From Gemmatimonadota bacterium (lineage in GTDB: Bacteria; Gemmatimonadota; Gemmatimonadetes; Gemmatimonadales; Gemmatimonadaceae), in NCBI GenBank assembly GCA_021298395.1, contig JAJTFH010000007.1:3258-67257 (forward strand): DNA of 64,000 nt. Direction: 5' to 3'. This document shows, piece by piece, positions 1 to 8,866 of this stretch; position 1 is the stretch's first letter, and each line of letters starts with the position of its first letter. The notes beneath the pieces were generated by a model that had not been told where the DNA came from, searched no databases, and saw only the letters and a program-made list of their open reading frames with translations. The position numbers were made by a program, and so were the translations under genes.

Positions 1-1
1 G

Positions 2-145
2 GTCACGCCGATCCGGAGCGTCGATCGTCTCCCCGTTGGCGCGGGCAAGCCCGGCCCGGTCACCAAGGCGATCCAGGCCCGCTTCCTCGACATCGTGAAC
101 GGCCGCACCGACGACACGCACGGCTGGCTCACGTACGTGCGTTGA
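2..145 (+). CDS. ilvE: Branched-chain amino acid aminotransferase, C-terminal fragment (5' end outside window)
   Basis: Frame 2 reads VTPIRSVDRLPVGAGKPGPVTKAIQARFLDIVNGRTDDTHGWLTYVR*, typical of the IlvE C-terminus. Confidence 0.8.
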   Translation, partial: VTPIRSVDRLPVGAGKPGPVTKAIQARFLDIVNGRTDDTHGWLTYVR

Positions 146-199
146 GGTGCGGCGGGAGTCAGATCAACCCGACAGGGCGATCTCTCACCGCGTCGCGAG

Positions 200-742
200 T
201 CACCCCCGATCGCCCTCGGACCGCAGTTCCTCAATCTTCCGGCGCGCGTACCCCGTGAGCTCGGCTCCCACCGCCGGCAGGGCGACGAGCCGCTCGTAGT
301 ACGTGACGGCGGTGGCCCGGTCACGCTTGGTGCGCAGATAGAACTCGGCGATCCGCATGACCACCTGCGGATGCTGCGGGGCTCTCAGCTCCTCCTCGCG
401 CCATGCCTGCTCGGCTCCCCCGAGGTCTCCCCGAACCACCAACGTCTCGATGTGCGAGAAGGTGGGGACGTAGGGGGTGGTCTTCCCCGAGGGATTCACG
501 ATCGCTCCCGCGGCCTTCGCGGCACCCGCGACCACCGCCCGCTGAATGACGAACCCCATCGCGCACGAGCCACCGAGGGCGACGAGGATCCACCCGATGG
601 CGAGCCGAACCCCGCCAAGCCCCGCGATGAAGATGAGGACGACGGCGGCGGCGCCGGCCGATACCACGGCCCCGCCCCATCCCCGGTAGAGAAACTCCTC
701 CGTACTCTCTTGCATCACCGGCGAATGTACCTTTCCTCCCAT
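200..742 (-). CDS. Membrane protein with TPR-like C-terminal region, unknown function
   Basis: ORF track; two hydrophobic segments followed by helical repeat-like sequence; start codon uncertain (742, 748 or 715). Confidence 0.6.
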   Translation of the reverse strand: MGGKVHSPVMQESTEEFLYRGWGGAVVSAGAAAVVLIFIAGLGGVRLAIGWILVALGGSCAMGFVIQRAVVAGAAKAAGAIVNPSGKTTPYVPTFSHIETLVVRGDLGGAEQAWREEELRAPQHPQVVMRIAEFYLRTKRDRATAVTYYERLVALPAVGAELTGYARRKIEELRSEGDRG

Positions 743-1928
743 GTCCATGCCCACCCTCGCGCTCCGCGCCCTCCGCCTCGGCCTGATGGCCATGGCATTC
801 CCCGCCGCCACCGCCGTGGCGCAGGAGACCCTCCGGACCCAGCATCATGATATCCGGCTCACCCTGGTCGCCGATGGCCTGACGAGCCCATGGGGCGTCG
901 CCTTCCTCCCGGGGGGCGATATGCTCGTCACCCAGCGTACGGGCCAGCTCCGCGTCATTCGGAAGGGAAAACTCCTCCCCGACACCGTGCCGGGACTCCC
1001 GCCGATCCGCGTGGGTGGTCAGGGCGGACTCCTCGACGTCGTCGCGCATCCCAAGTTTGCCGAGAACCGCTTCGTCTACCTGAGCTACTCCAAGCCGAAC
1101 GCCGAAGGGAACCAGAGCACGACGGCGGTGATCCGCGCGCGCCTTGAGAACGATCGGCTCACCCAGGTGACGGAGATCTTCGAGGCGCAGAAGTGGTCGC
1201 GGGGGATGGGACATTACGGCTCCCGCCTCGCCTTCGATCGTGAGGGCTACCTCTTCATCTCACTCGGCGATCGTCAGGTGATGCCGGCCGGGCCGATCGA
1301 CTCGCTGCTCAAGCATCCGGCGCAGAACCTCGGCACGCACCATGGGAAGATCATCCGACTCCACGATGATGGGCGCGTGCCGACCGACAACCCATTCGTG
1401 AACACCCCGGGAGCCCTCCCGCAGATCTGGAGCTATGGGCATCGCAACGTGCAGGGGCTCGCCGTGCATCCCACCACGAACCAGCTCTGGGCCGACGAAC
1501 ATGGCCCACAGGGCGGCGATGAGCTGAACCTCGTGCAGGCCGGGAAGAACTATGGCTGGCCGGTGATCGGCTTCGGCGTGAACTACCGCACCGGAAGCGC
1601 GATCCACGTGGGGACCACGCGGGCCGGGATGGAAGCGCCGATCAATGTCTGGGTCCCCTCGATCGGCATCTCCGGGCTCGCCATCTACACGGGCGACAAG
1701 TTCCCGCAGTGGCAGGGACAGCTCTTCGTCGGCGGACTGGTCGGCGAGCGCCTCAGCCGCGTCGCCCTCGACGGGACGACGGTGAAGGAGGTCGAGCACC
1801 TCGTGCAAGGCCGCGGGCGGATCCGCGATGTCCGACAGGGCCCAGACGGATTCCTCTACCTCGTCTTCGAGACGCGAAAGGGGGGGAGTCCAGCGCTGAT
1901 GCGCCTGGAACCCGCCCCCCGTCGCTGA
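741..1928 (+). CDS. PQQ-dependent sugar dehydrogenase (soluble aldose dehydrogenase family)
   Basis: LTSPWGVAFLPGGDMLVTQRTGQLR, YGHRNVQGLAVHP, DEHGPQGGDELN motifs; signal peptide. Confidence 0.9.
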   Translation: MSMPTLALRALRLGLMAMAFPAATAVAQETLRTQHHDIRLTLVADGLTSPWGVAFLPGGDMLVTQRTGQLRVIRKGKLLPDTVPGLPPIRVGGQGGLLDVVAHPKFAENRFVYLSYSKPNAEGNQSTTAVIRARLENDRLTQVTEIFEAQKWSRGMGHYGSRLAFDREGYLFISLGDRQVMPAGPIDSLLKHPAQNLGTHHGKIIRLHDDGRVPTDNPFVNTPGALPQIWSYGHRNVQGLAVHPTTNQLWADEHGPQGGDELNLVQAGKNYGWPVIGFGVNYRTGSAIHVGTTRAGMEAPINVWVPSIGISGLAIYTGDKFPQWQGQLFVGGLVGERLSRVALDGTTVKEVEHLVQGRGRIRDVRQGPDGFLYLVFETRKGGSPALMRLEPAPRR

Positions 1929-1953
1929 GCACGAACGCCCAGGGCAGGTGAAA

Positions 1954-1981
1954 GAGGCGCGTCACGATCGTGGCGCGCCTC
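1954..1981. terminator. Bidirectional stem-loop terminator between convergent genes
   Basis: GAGGCGCG tCACGATCGTGg CGCGCCTC inverted repeat, A-rich 5' side. Confidence 0.6.
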
Positions 1982-1988
1982 TCGTGCC

Positions 1989-2432
1989 TTATGGTGCGCG
2001 AACGGTGATGGTGATCGGCGCGCTGGTCAACTCGCGGCTGATCACTCGATGGTCCGCATCACCCAGCACCACGCGGAGGGTGTGCTTCCCCGGGGTGAGG
2101 GTGAGCTGCGTCTCGATCTGCCCCGCCCCGTAATGCCGGTGGGAGGGGTCGGCGGGGATCACCTCCCCGATCGCCGGCGCCTCACGGTCGATCAGGATGT
2201 GGAAGTGTCCGGTGTTGGAGAGCTTCACCCCCGCCGGCGCGATGCCATAGTTGCGTAGCCCGAAGACCACCTCGAAGGTCGCCGAGACCACCGCGCCGTC
2301 CTGCGGGACGCGGAGGAAGATCTCGGGCTTCGGGACAGACGCGGTCTGCGCGGCGAGGGGAGCGCCCCAGAGGAGCGCGACGGTCAGGATGCAGCGACGG
2401 AGGGGCATGGTCATGAATGATGAATTCCCCAT
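1989..2432 (-). CDS. DUF4399-like secreted protein
   Basis: Signal peptide; FLRVPQDGAVVSATFEVVFGLRNYGIAPAG and GHFHILID motifs. Confidence 0.75.
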   Translation of the reverse strand: MGNSSFMTMPLRRCILTVALLWGAPLAAQTASVPKPEIFLRVPQDGAVVSATFEVVFGLRNYGIAPAGVKLSNTGHFHILIDREAPAIGEVIPADPSHRHYGAGQIETQLTLTPGKHTLRVVLGDADHRVISRELTSAPITITVRAP

Positions 2433-2480
2433 GTGGGGTGAAAGGTTCCGGTCAGCGGCTCGACGACCGTCGCACGCGCC

Positions 2481-3965
2481 TCAGTCCGGCAGCTGATCGA
2501 TCCCACGGAGCAACCGCGTGAAGAAGCCCACCGCGACGCCATAGTCCTCGACGCGGATCCGCTCGTTCACTCCGTGGATCCGCGCCTGATCCCCATCCCC
2601 AAGCGGCACCGGGAGGAAGCGAAACGCCTTGTCGGTGTGCGCGCCCCAGTACTTGGCATCGGTCCCGCCCATCACGAGATACGGCAACACGGGAAGCTGC
2701 TCCGCAGGCACCAAGGAGCGAATGGTCGAGGCCACCAAGGCATACGCGGGAGAATCCACCGACGACACCGGCGAGGGATTCACCCGCACGCTATCCATGT
2801 AATCGACCGAGATCAGGGAGTCGTTCACGATCTCACGCACACGCGCGAGCACGCTCTCATGCGTCTCCCCGGGACGGATGCGGAAGTTGACGATCGCCTC
2901 AGCCACCGGCGGCAGCACATTGTCCTTGACCCCGGCCTCGAGCATCGTGGGAGCCGTCGTCGTGCGCAGGAGCGCGGCACCCAGCGGACTCCCGAGCATC
3001 GCGCGCTCCACCACCGACGCGGTCAACCAGAGATTGGCGAGTGCCACTCGCTGACCGAATGACGCAGACGGCGCCATCGCCTCCAGCATCCCACGCGTCG
3101 GCCCGTCGATGGACGCCGGAAAGGGATTCGCCTCCAACGCCATCACCGCACGGCTCAGCGCCCCAACTGCAGTGCGTGAGGGCGGCATCGACGAGTGCCC
3201 GCCATTCGCGGACGCCGTGAGTCGGAACGAGACATACCCCTTCTCCGCGATCCCGACGATCGCCGCACGCCCCTCGACCCCGGGGATCACCCCACTCGCG
3301 AGGAACCCCCCCTCGTCCACGACGAGCGCCGGCCTCACCCCGCGCGCCACCAGGGTGTCGACGATCGCGCGCGCGCCGAATCGGCCGCCGTTCTCCTCAT
3401 CGTGCCCGAACATCAGATAGACCGTCCGCGGGGGGACGTACCCCGACTCGATCAGGCGCTCCACCGCCTCGAGCGTCGCGAGCACCGTCGTCTTGTCGTC
3501 GAGCGTCCCACGCCCCCACACATACCCATCGGCGATCACCCCACCGAACGGCGGATGCGTCCACTCGGCGAGATTCGCCGCCGGCACCGGCACCACGTCC
3601 ATGTGGCCCATCAACACCACCGGCGCCTGGGACGAATCGCTCCCCCGCCAGGTGTAGAGGAGGCTCAGTCCACCGACCAGCTCGCGCTGCAGTGTGGCGT
3701 GCAGACGCGGGAACTCCGTCGCCACGAGCGCATGGAAGGCGCGGAAGGCCACCGTATCGATCGGCGCCCCCGAGGCATACGAGATGGTCGCCAAGCGTAC
3801 CGACCGCGCGAGCCGGCTCGCCGCCTGCTCCGCATCGATGGTGATCGCCTCCGCCTCGCCGGCGGCGGCGGGCGGTGCCGGGAGACGCACGACATTGGTC
3901 ACCAGGACCGCACCCAGCGCCACGACACCGAACACGAGGACGAACAGGATCTTCTTCACGGCCAC
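2481..3965 (-). CDS. M20 family zinc peptidase (carboxypeptidase/deacylase)
   Basis: GHMDVVPVP, GRGTLDDKTT, GHDEENGG metal-site motifs; GTG start chosen before N-terminal TM segment. Confidence 0.88.
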   Translation of the reverse strand: MAVKKILFVLVFGVVALGAVLVTNVVRLPAPPAAAGEAEAITIDAEQAASRLARSVRLATISYASGAPIDTVAFRAFHALVATEFPRLHATLQRELVGGLSLLYTWRGSDSSQAPVVLMGHMDVVPVPAANLAEWTHPPFGGVIADGYVWGRGTLDDKTTVLATLEAVERLIESGYVPPRTVYLMFGHDEENGGRFGARAIVDTLVARGVRPALVVDEGGFLASGVIPGVEGRAAIVGIAEKGYVSFRLTASANGGHSSMPPSRTAVGALSRAVMALEANPFPASIDGPTRGMLEAMAPSASFGQRVALANLWLTASVVERAMLGSPLGAALLRTTTAPTMLEAGVKDNVLPPVAEAIVNFRIRPGETHESVLARVREIVNDSLISVDYMDSVRVNPSPVSSVDSPAYALVASTIRSLVPAEQLPVLPYLVMGGTDAKYWGAHTDKAFRFLPVPLGDGDQARIHGVNERIRVEDYGVAVGFFTRLLRGIDQLPD

Positions 3966-4017
3966 TCCAGGAGAGGTGGGGATGCCGGAATATCCATGGG
4001 TCCGCCACCTTTCTCCA

Positions 4018-5034
4018 ATGAGCATGGCCACGCTCCCCCCCCTCCCCACCCCGCCCCGTCGCATCCTGGTCGGTGCGTCTGACGCCATCGCCGTCGCCTC
4101 GCGCATCGCCACCGCGCGCCCCGACCTCGAGCTGCGCGCGATCCCGCACCCGCAGGTCACCGAGGCGGATCTGGCGTGGGCTGAGTGCTACGTGGGCTTC
4201 CGTCGTCCGTCCGTCACGACCATGGGGAGCGTGCGCTGGGTGCACTCCACAGGCGCTGGCGTCGATCCCTGGCTCGCCCCGGGGGCGCTGGCCCCCGCCA
4301 CCCTCCTGACCCGCTCCCCGGAGCGCTTCGGCCCCGCGATCGCCGAATGGGCGGTGGCGCGGATGCTCGCCGAGGCGCAGCAGCTCGAGGCGCTCGCCGC
4401 GGCACAGCACGAGCAGCGCTGGGCCTCGCTCACCCCGCGCCGCATCGCCGGCCGCACCGCCCTGATCCTGGGCACCGGAGAGATCGGCTCTGCGATCGCG
4501 GGCCTGCTCACCGCGCTCGGCGTCCGGGTGATCGGCATCTCGCGGTCCGGGACTGTATCGGAGGGGGTTGATCCGGGGGCCTCCGATGGCGGGGCAGCGA
4601 CGGGGAGGTCACCCGCTCCATTTCACGGGGTGCATACGTCCTCGGCCCTCCCGACCCTCGTGGCCGACGCCGACTGGATCATCGCCGTCCTTCCCGACAC
4701 CCCCGCGACGCGTGGGCTCCTCTCGCGCGATGTGCTCTCCCGCTGCCGCGGGGCGATGCTCCTCAATGCGGGACGTGGCGCCGTGATGGAGGAATCGGCC
4801 ATCCCAGAGGCGCTGGAGCAGGGCTGGCTACGCGCGGCGGCGCTCGATGTCTTTCAGACCGAGCCGCTCCCGGCGGATTCCCCGCTCTGGACCGATCCTC
4901 GGGTCACGATCTCCCCGCACAGCTCAGGCCCGACGACCATCGCTGGCGCCACGGATGGATTCCTGGAGTGTCTGACGACGATCGAGCGCGGGGAGCGACC
5001 CCGCTGGGCGATCGATCTCGCGCGGGGCTACTGA
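4018..5034 (+). CDS. D-2-hydroxyacid dehydrogenase (NAD-binding)
   Basis: ALILGTGEIGSAIAGLLTALGVRVIGISRSG; LNAGRGAVMEE; ISPHSSG. Confidence 0.85.
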   Translation: MSMATLPPLPTPPRRILVGASDAIAVASRIATARPDLELRAIPHPQVTEADLAWAECYVGFRRPSVTTMGSVRWVHSTGAGVDPWLAPGALAPATLLTRSPERFGPAIAEWAVARMLAEAQQLEALAAAQHEQRWASLTPRRIAGRTALILGTGEIGSAIAGLLTALGVRVIGISRSGTVSEGVDPGASDGGAATGRSPAPFHGVHTSSALPTLVADADWIIAVLPDTPATRGLLSRDVLSRCRGAMLLNAGRGAVMEESAIPEALEQGWLRAAALDVFQTEPLPADSPLWTDPRVTISPHSSGPTTIAGATDGFLECLTTIERGERPRWAIDLARGY

Positions 5035-5684
5035 GCGAGCTGGCCCGCCCGCCGCCGGGAGACCCACCCGGCGCACATCGCCAGCACCCAGGCCACGAAG
5101 AGGTAGAAGACCAGGATCCCCATCGCGTTCTTGAGCGCGCCGATGAGCCCCAGCGTCCGCACATCCACGAAGAAATACGGATAGGTGCCGAGGAGCTCAC
5201 CGCGTCCGATCACGTACACGAAATAGGCGAACGGGTAGAGGCTCAGGATCCCGACCTGCGGGAGGAACCGCGCGCCACCGATCTCGGCGGTCGTCACCCA
5301 GTACACCGCGAAGAGGGTCGGCACCAGATAGTGGAAGGCGAGATCGGTCCACGCCCCGAGTCCGGTGGGGTTGTACTGCGCGCTGAGCAACACATGGTAG
5401 GCGATCCCCACGACGACGATCGCCGCCGCCGCGGTCCACGTGGTGCGGAGGTGCGAAAAGAAACCCGCGGCCGCGCTCCGAGGCGCGACCGCGGGAATGG
5501 TGATGACCAACGCGACGAGCAGGTTGGTGAGGATCGTGAAGTAGCCGAAGAGATCGACCATCGACATCCAGGGCGTCCGGGGATTCCCGAACGGATCCAC
5601 CCCACTCGAGAGATTCAGCCCGATCTGCAGGACCAGGGCCGCCCAGGCGAGGGCGGCCGTCGTGGTCCCGAGGATCAGCCGCAC
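5028..5684 (-). CDS. Pr6Pr/FAR-17a-type integral membrane protein
   Basis: Six hydrophobic segments; GTG start overlaps nrdJ stop. Confidence 0.65.
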   Translation of the reverse strand: MRLILGTTTAALAWAALVLQIGLNLSSGVDPFGNPRTPWMSMVDLFGYFTILTNLLVALVITIPAVAPRSAAAGFFSHLRTTWTAAAAIVVVGIAYHVLLSAQYNPTGLGAWTDLAFHYLVPTLFAVYWVTTAEIGGARFLPQVGILSLYPFAYFVYVIGRGELLGTYPYFFVDVRTLGLIGALKNAMGILVFYLFVAWVLAMCAGWVSRRRAGQLAQ

Positions 5685-8158
5685 TCAGAGAAGCCGCAGA
5701 CGTGGCACTTCACGCACCCTTCGGCGAACTCGAGCTGGCTCCCGCAGTCCGGGCAGGTGCCGATGAAGGCGTCGCCGCCGTTCACCGCATCGAACTGCAT
5801 CTGTGCGCCACCGACGGTGACGACCGGCGCCGGGGCCAGCGTGGCCTGCGGCGCGGCACCCGTGAGGAGCTCCTGCTGCACCCCCTGCTTGGAGCGCATC
5901 CAATCCTCGAGCGCGAGCCCGATCGCGTCCGGCATCGAGAGGACCTTGCTCGGGCCGAGGCCCACCGCACGATCCGACGAGATGCCACGGAGCTGACGGT
6001 GCACCTGCTGGATCGAGATCCCCGAGCGGAGCGCGAGCGAGATCAACCGCCCCACCGCCTCGGCGTCGGCCATCGCCGAGCCACCCGCCTTCCCGAGGTT
6101 GATGAAGACCTCGAAGGGCTGGCCCTTATCGTCCTCGGTGATGTGCACGAACATCATGCCGAGCGGCGTCTCCTTGCGGATCGCCGTCGAGCGGAGGATG
6201 TCTGGGCGCGAGCGCTTCTGGCGGCGCTGGAGGTTCTCCGCCTCCGCATCGAACAGGAGCTTCTTCAGGCGATCATTGTCGCTGGTGACCTCGGCGAGCT
6301 GACCCTTGAGCTCGGCGAGCTCCCGCTTGGCGGCCGCATCCTCCTTGGCCCCGTCGCGCTTGGCGGCGGCGTCTGCGGTGGCACCGGTCGAGAGCACCTG
6401 ACCATCGCGCGAGCCGTCGCGATACACGGTGACGCCCTTGCACTTCATCTCGTAGGCGAGCTCGTAGATCGCGCGCACGTCCTCACGGGTCGCGGTGTGC
6501 GCGAAGTTCGTCGTCTTGGAGATGGCGGAGTCGCAGTGATCCTGGAACGCCGCCTGCATGCGGATGTGCCACTCCGGCGTGATGTTGTTCGCCGTCGCGA
6601 AGACGCGCTGCCACTTGGCCGGTACCTCGGGCTGCTGCACCGAGCCCGTCTTGGCGATCCGCTCCATGAGGGCGTCGGAGTACCACCCCTCCTGCTTGGC
6701 GATCGCGACGAAGTCCTCGTTCACGTCGGGCATCATGACGCCGGCCTGATTGCGCATGAAGGCGACGGCGAAGAGGGGCTCCAAGCCCGACGAGCAGCCG
6801 GCGATGATCGAGATCGTCCCGGTCGGGGCGACGGTGGTGACGTTGCAGTTGCGGAGCTTCATCTCGGGGCGGATGCGCTGCCCGGCCTCGTCACGCGCGC
6901 AGGTCGCGTCCGGGCCCCAGATCGAGCGCTCCCACTCCGGGAAGGCGCCACGCTCCTCGGCCAACCGCGCCGACTCCTTCTTCCCCTCGACGTCGACGAA
7001 CTCCATGACCTTGCGGCCGAACTCGACCCCCTCGGGGCTGTCGTACTGGATGCCGAGGCGGATGAGCGCGTCGGCGAAGCCCATCACGCCGAGCCCGATG
7101 CGACGGATCCGCTTCGCGAGCGCGTCGATCTCCGGGAGCGGGTACTTGTTCGCGTCGATGATGTTGTCGAGCATCCGCGTCGAGAGATGGATGTCCTTGG
7201 CGAAGGACTTCCAATCCATCGCACCATCGACGACGTAGTAGCCGACGTTGATCGACCCGAGGTTGCAGACGTCATACGCGAGGAGCGGCTGCTCACCGCA
7301 CGGGTTGGTCGCCTCGTAGGCGCCAAGGTGCGGGACCGGGTTGTAGCGGTTGGCCTCGTCGATGAAGAAGACGCCCGGCTCACCGGTGCGCCACGCCCCC
7401 TCGATCATCTTGTCCCAGACCTGACGGGCGTCGAGCTGGCCGACGACCGCCTTGGAGATGGGATCGATGATATCATAGGACGCCCCCGCCTTGAGGGCGT
7501 CCATGTACTTCGAGGTGATGGCGACCGAGATGTTGAAGTTCGTGATCTTGGTCAGATCCTCCTTGCACGTGATGAACTCCATCACGTCGGGGTGATCGAC
7601 CCGGAGGATCCCCATGTTCGCGCCACGGCGCGTCCCACCCTGCTTCACCGCGTCGGTCGAGGCGTCGTAGAGCTGCATGAAGGAGATCGGGCCGCTCGCG
7701 ACGCCCGTGGTCGAACGCACCATCGACCCCTTCGCGCGGATCCGCGAGAAGGAGAAGCCGGTGCCGCCACCGCTCTGATGGATCAGCGCCATCGAACGGA
7801 GGGTGTCATAGATGCCGCTGTGCCCGTTGGAGAGCGCGTCGTCGACGGGGAGCACGAAACAGGCCGAGAGCTGCCCGAGCGGACGACCGGCGTTCATGAG
7901 GGTCGGCGAGTTCGGCTCGAAGCGCCGCTGCGTCATCAGCTCATAGAACTGGCGCGCGACCTTCTCCACCTGCTTCTCGGAGGCGCCGTAGCGACGCTCC
8001 GGCTCCGCGACCGTCGTCGCGACGCGCCAGAACATGTCCTCCGGCGTCTCCACCGACTTCCCGGTCTTGTCCTTCACCAGGTAGCGCTTATCGAGGACGG
8101 TGCGCGCGTTCTGCGAAAGGGTCGCTGGGGTCGCGGGGGGAGTTACCGGGAGTGCCAT
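5675..8158 (-). CDS. nrdJ: Vitamin B12-dependent (class II) ribonucleoside-diphosphate reductase
   Basis: SACFVLPVDD, NPCGEQPLLAYDVCNLGSINV; C-terminal CPDCGSQLEFAEGCVKCHVCGFSECG. Confidence 0.95.
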   Translation of the reverse strand: MALPVTPPATPATLSQNARTVLDKRYLVKDKTGKSVETPEDMFWRVATTVAEPERRYGASEKQVEKVARQFYELMTQRRFEPNSPTLMNAGRPLGQLSACFVLPVDDALSNGHSGIYDTLRSMALIHQSGGGTGFSFSRIRAKGSMVRSTTGVASGPISFMQLYDASTDAVKQGGTRRGANMGILRVDHPDVMEFITCKEDLTKITNFNISVAITSKYMDALKAGASYDIIDPISKAVVGQLDARQVWDKMIEGAWRTGEPGVFFIDEANRYNPVPHLGAYEATNPCGEQPLLAYDVCNLGSINVGYYVVDGAMDWKSFAKDIHLSTRMLDNIIDANKYPLPEIDALAKRIRRIGLGVMGFADALIRLGIQYDSPEGVEFGRKVMEFVDVEGKKESARLAEERGAFPEWERSIWGPDATCARDEAGQRIRPEMKLRNCNVTTVAPTGTISIIAGCSSGLEPLFAVAFMRNQAGVMMPDVNEDFVAIAKQEGWYSDALMERIAKTGSVQQPEVPAKWQRVFATANNITPEWHIRMQAAFQDHCDSAISKTTNFAHTATREDVRAIYELAYEMKCKGVTVYRDGSRDGQVLSTGATADAAAKRDGAKEDAAAKRELAELKGQLAEVTSDNDRLKKLLFDAEAENLQRRQKRSRPDILRSTAIRKETPLGMMFVHITEDDKGQPFEVFINLGKAGGSAMADAEAVGRLISLALRSGISIQQVHRQLRGISSDRAVGLGPSKVLSMPDAIGLALEDWMRSKQGVQQELLTGAAPQATLAPAPVVTVGGAQMQFDAVNGGDAFIGTCPDCGSQLEFAEGCVKCHVCGFSECG

Positions 8159-8866
8159 TGCCACTTCTCCAACGAAAGGTGATGAGGGGTCAAGGGCGTC
8201 CAAGCTACGCGACTCGTGAAGCCGCGCAAGAAGACGACAAACCCCAGCAAGAGAACGACTTACAAACACAATATCACGAAAACGCCCCACGCCCCAAGTT
8301 TTCCACGACCACCTCGGTGTCTCCTTCCTCCTGCATCTTCGCGACACCCGAAAAACACCAGAAGCTGGACAGCGCTGCGACCGGCAAATTCTTGCATAAC
8401 AACCACTTAGCGCTCACCCACCCCGCCACCGGATTTCCGGCCCCGTCGCGGGAGGGGGAGTGTACCCCGATGAGGTGAACGGCGCCAGTCCTTGCTCCGT
8501 TCCGCGTGTCCGGCTACCGGGTGGCGCACTCACCCCGACCACAGGTTCCCTTCCACCTGTGCCCCACCTGCGCCCTCACCTGTGTCCTGAACTGTGCCAC
8601 CGTCCCTTCGTCGCACACCGCCACACGATGCCCGATCGTCACGCGCGCGGCGATCATGCCCGGCCCCCCAGGTCGGCCTACCGCACCGTCCATCCGGCAC
8701 AGGGCACTCCGCAGCCATGGTGATACGATCGCGTGATTTGCAATAAACCATCGGTTACTCCCGCCCCCCGGCATCGACCCGTATATTCGCTATGTACCGT
8801 CGCGCCCCCACGCGCTCGGCGTCGAGCATCTGACGGCCCACCCCACGCGAGTGGCATGAGGACCCG

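Noticed and set aside
5028-5034. Overlapping convergent stop codons between the hydroxyacid dehydrogenase and Pr6Pr genes
   Set aside because: Real 7-nt overlap but common in compact genomes; not informative alone.
5675-8158. Possible intein in nrdJ
   Set aside because: Length (~827 aa) and continuous conserved sequence fit an uninterrupted class II RNR.
5702-8182. 826-aa plus-strand ORF opposite nrdJ
   Set aside because: Shadow ORF of the strongly supported nrdJ; no recognisable domain.
8401-8530. Cobalamin riboswitch as a firm feature
   Set aside because: Only fragments resemble the B12 box; the ordered core (AAxAGGGAA..GGTG..CCCGCxACTGT) could not be aligned convincingly by eye. Kept only as a low-interest finding.
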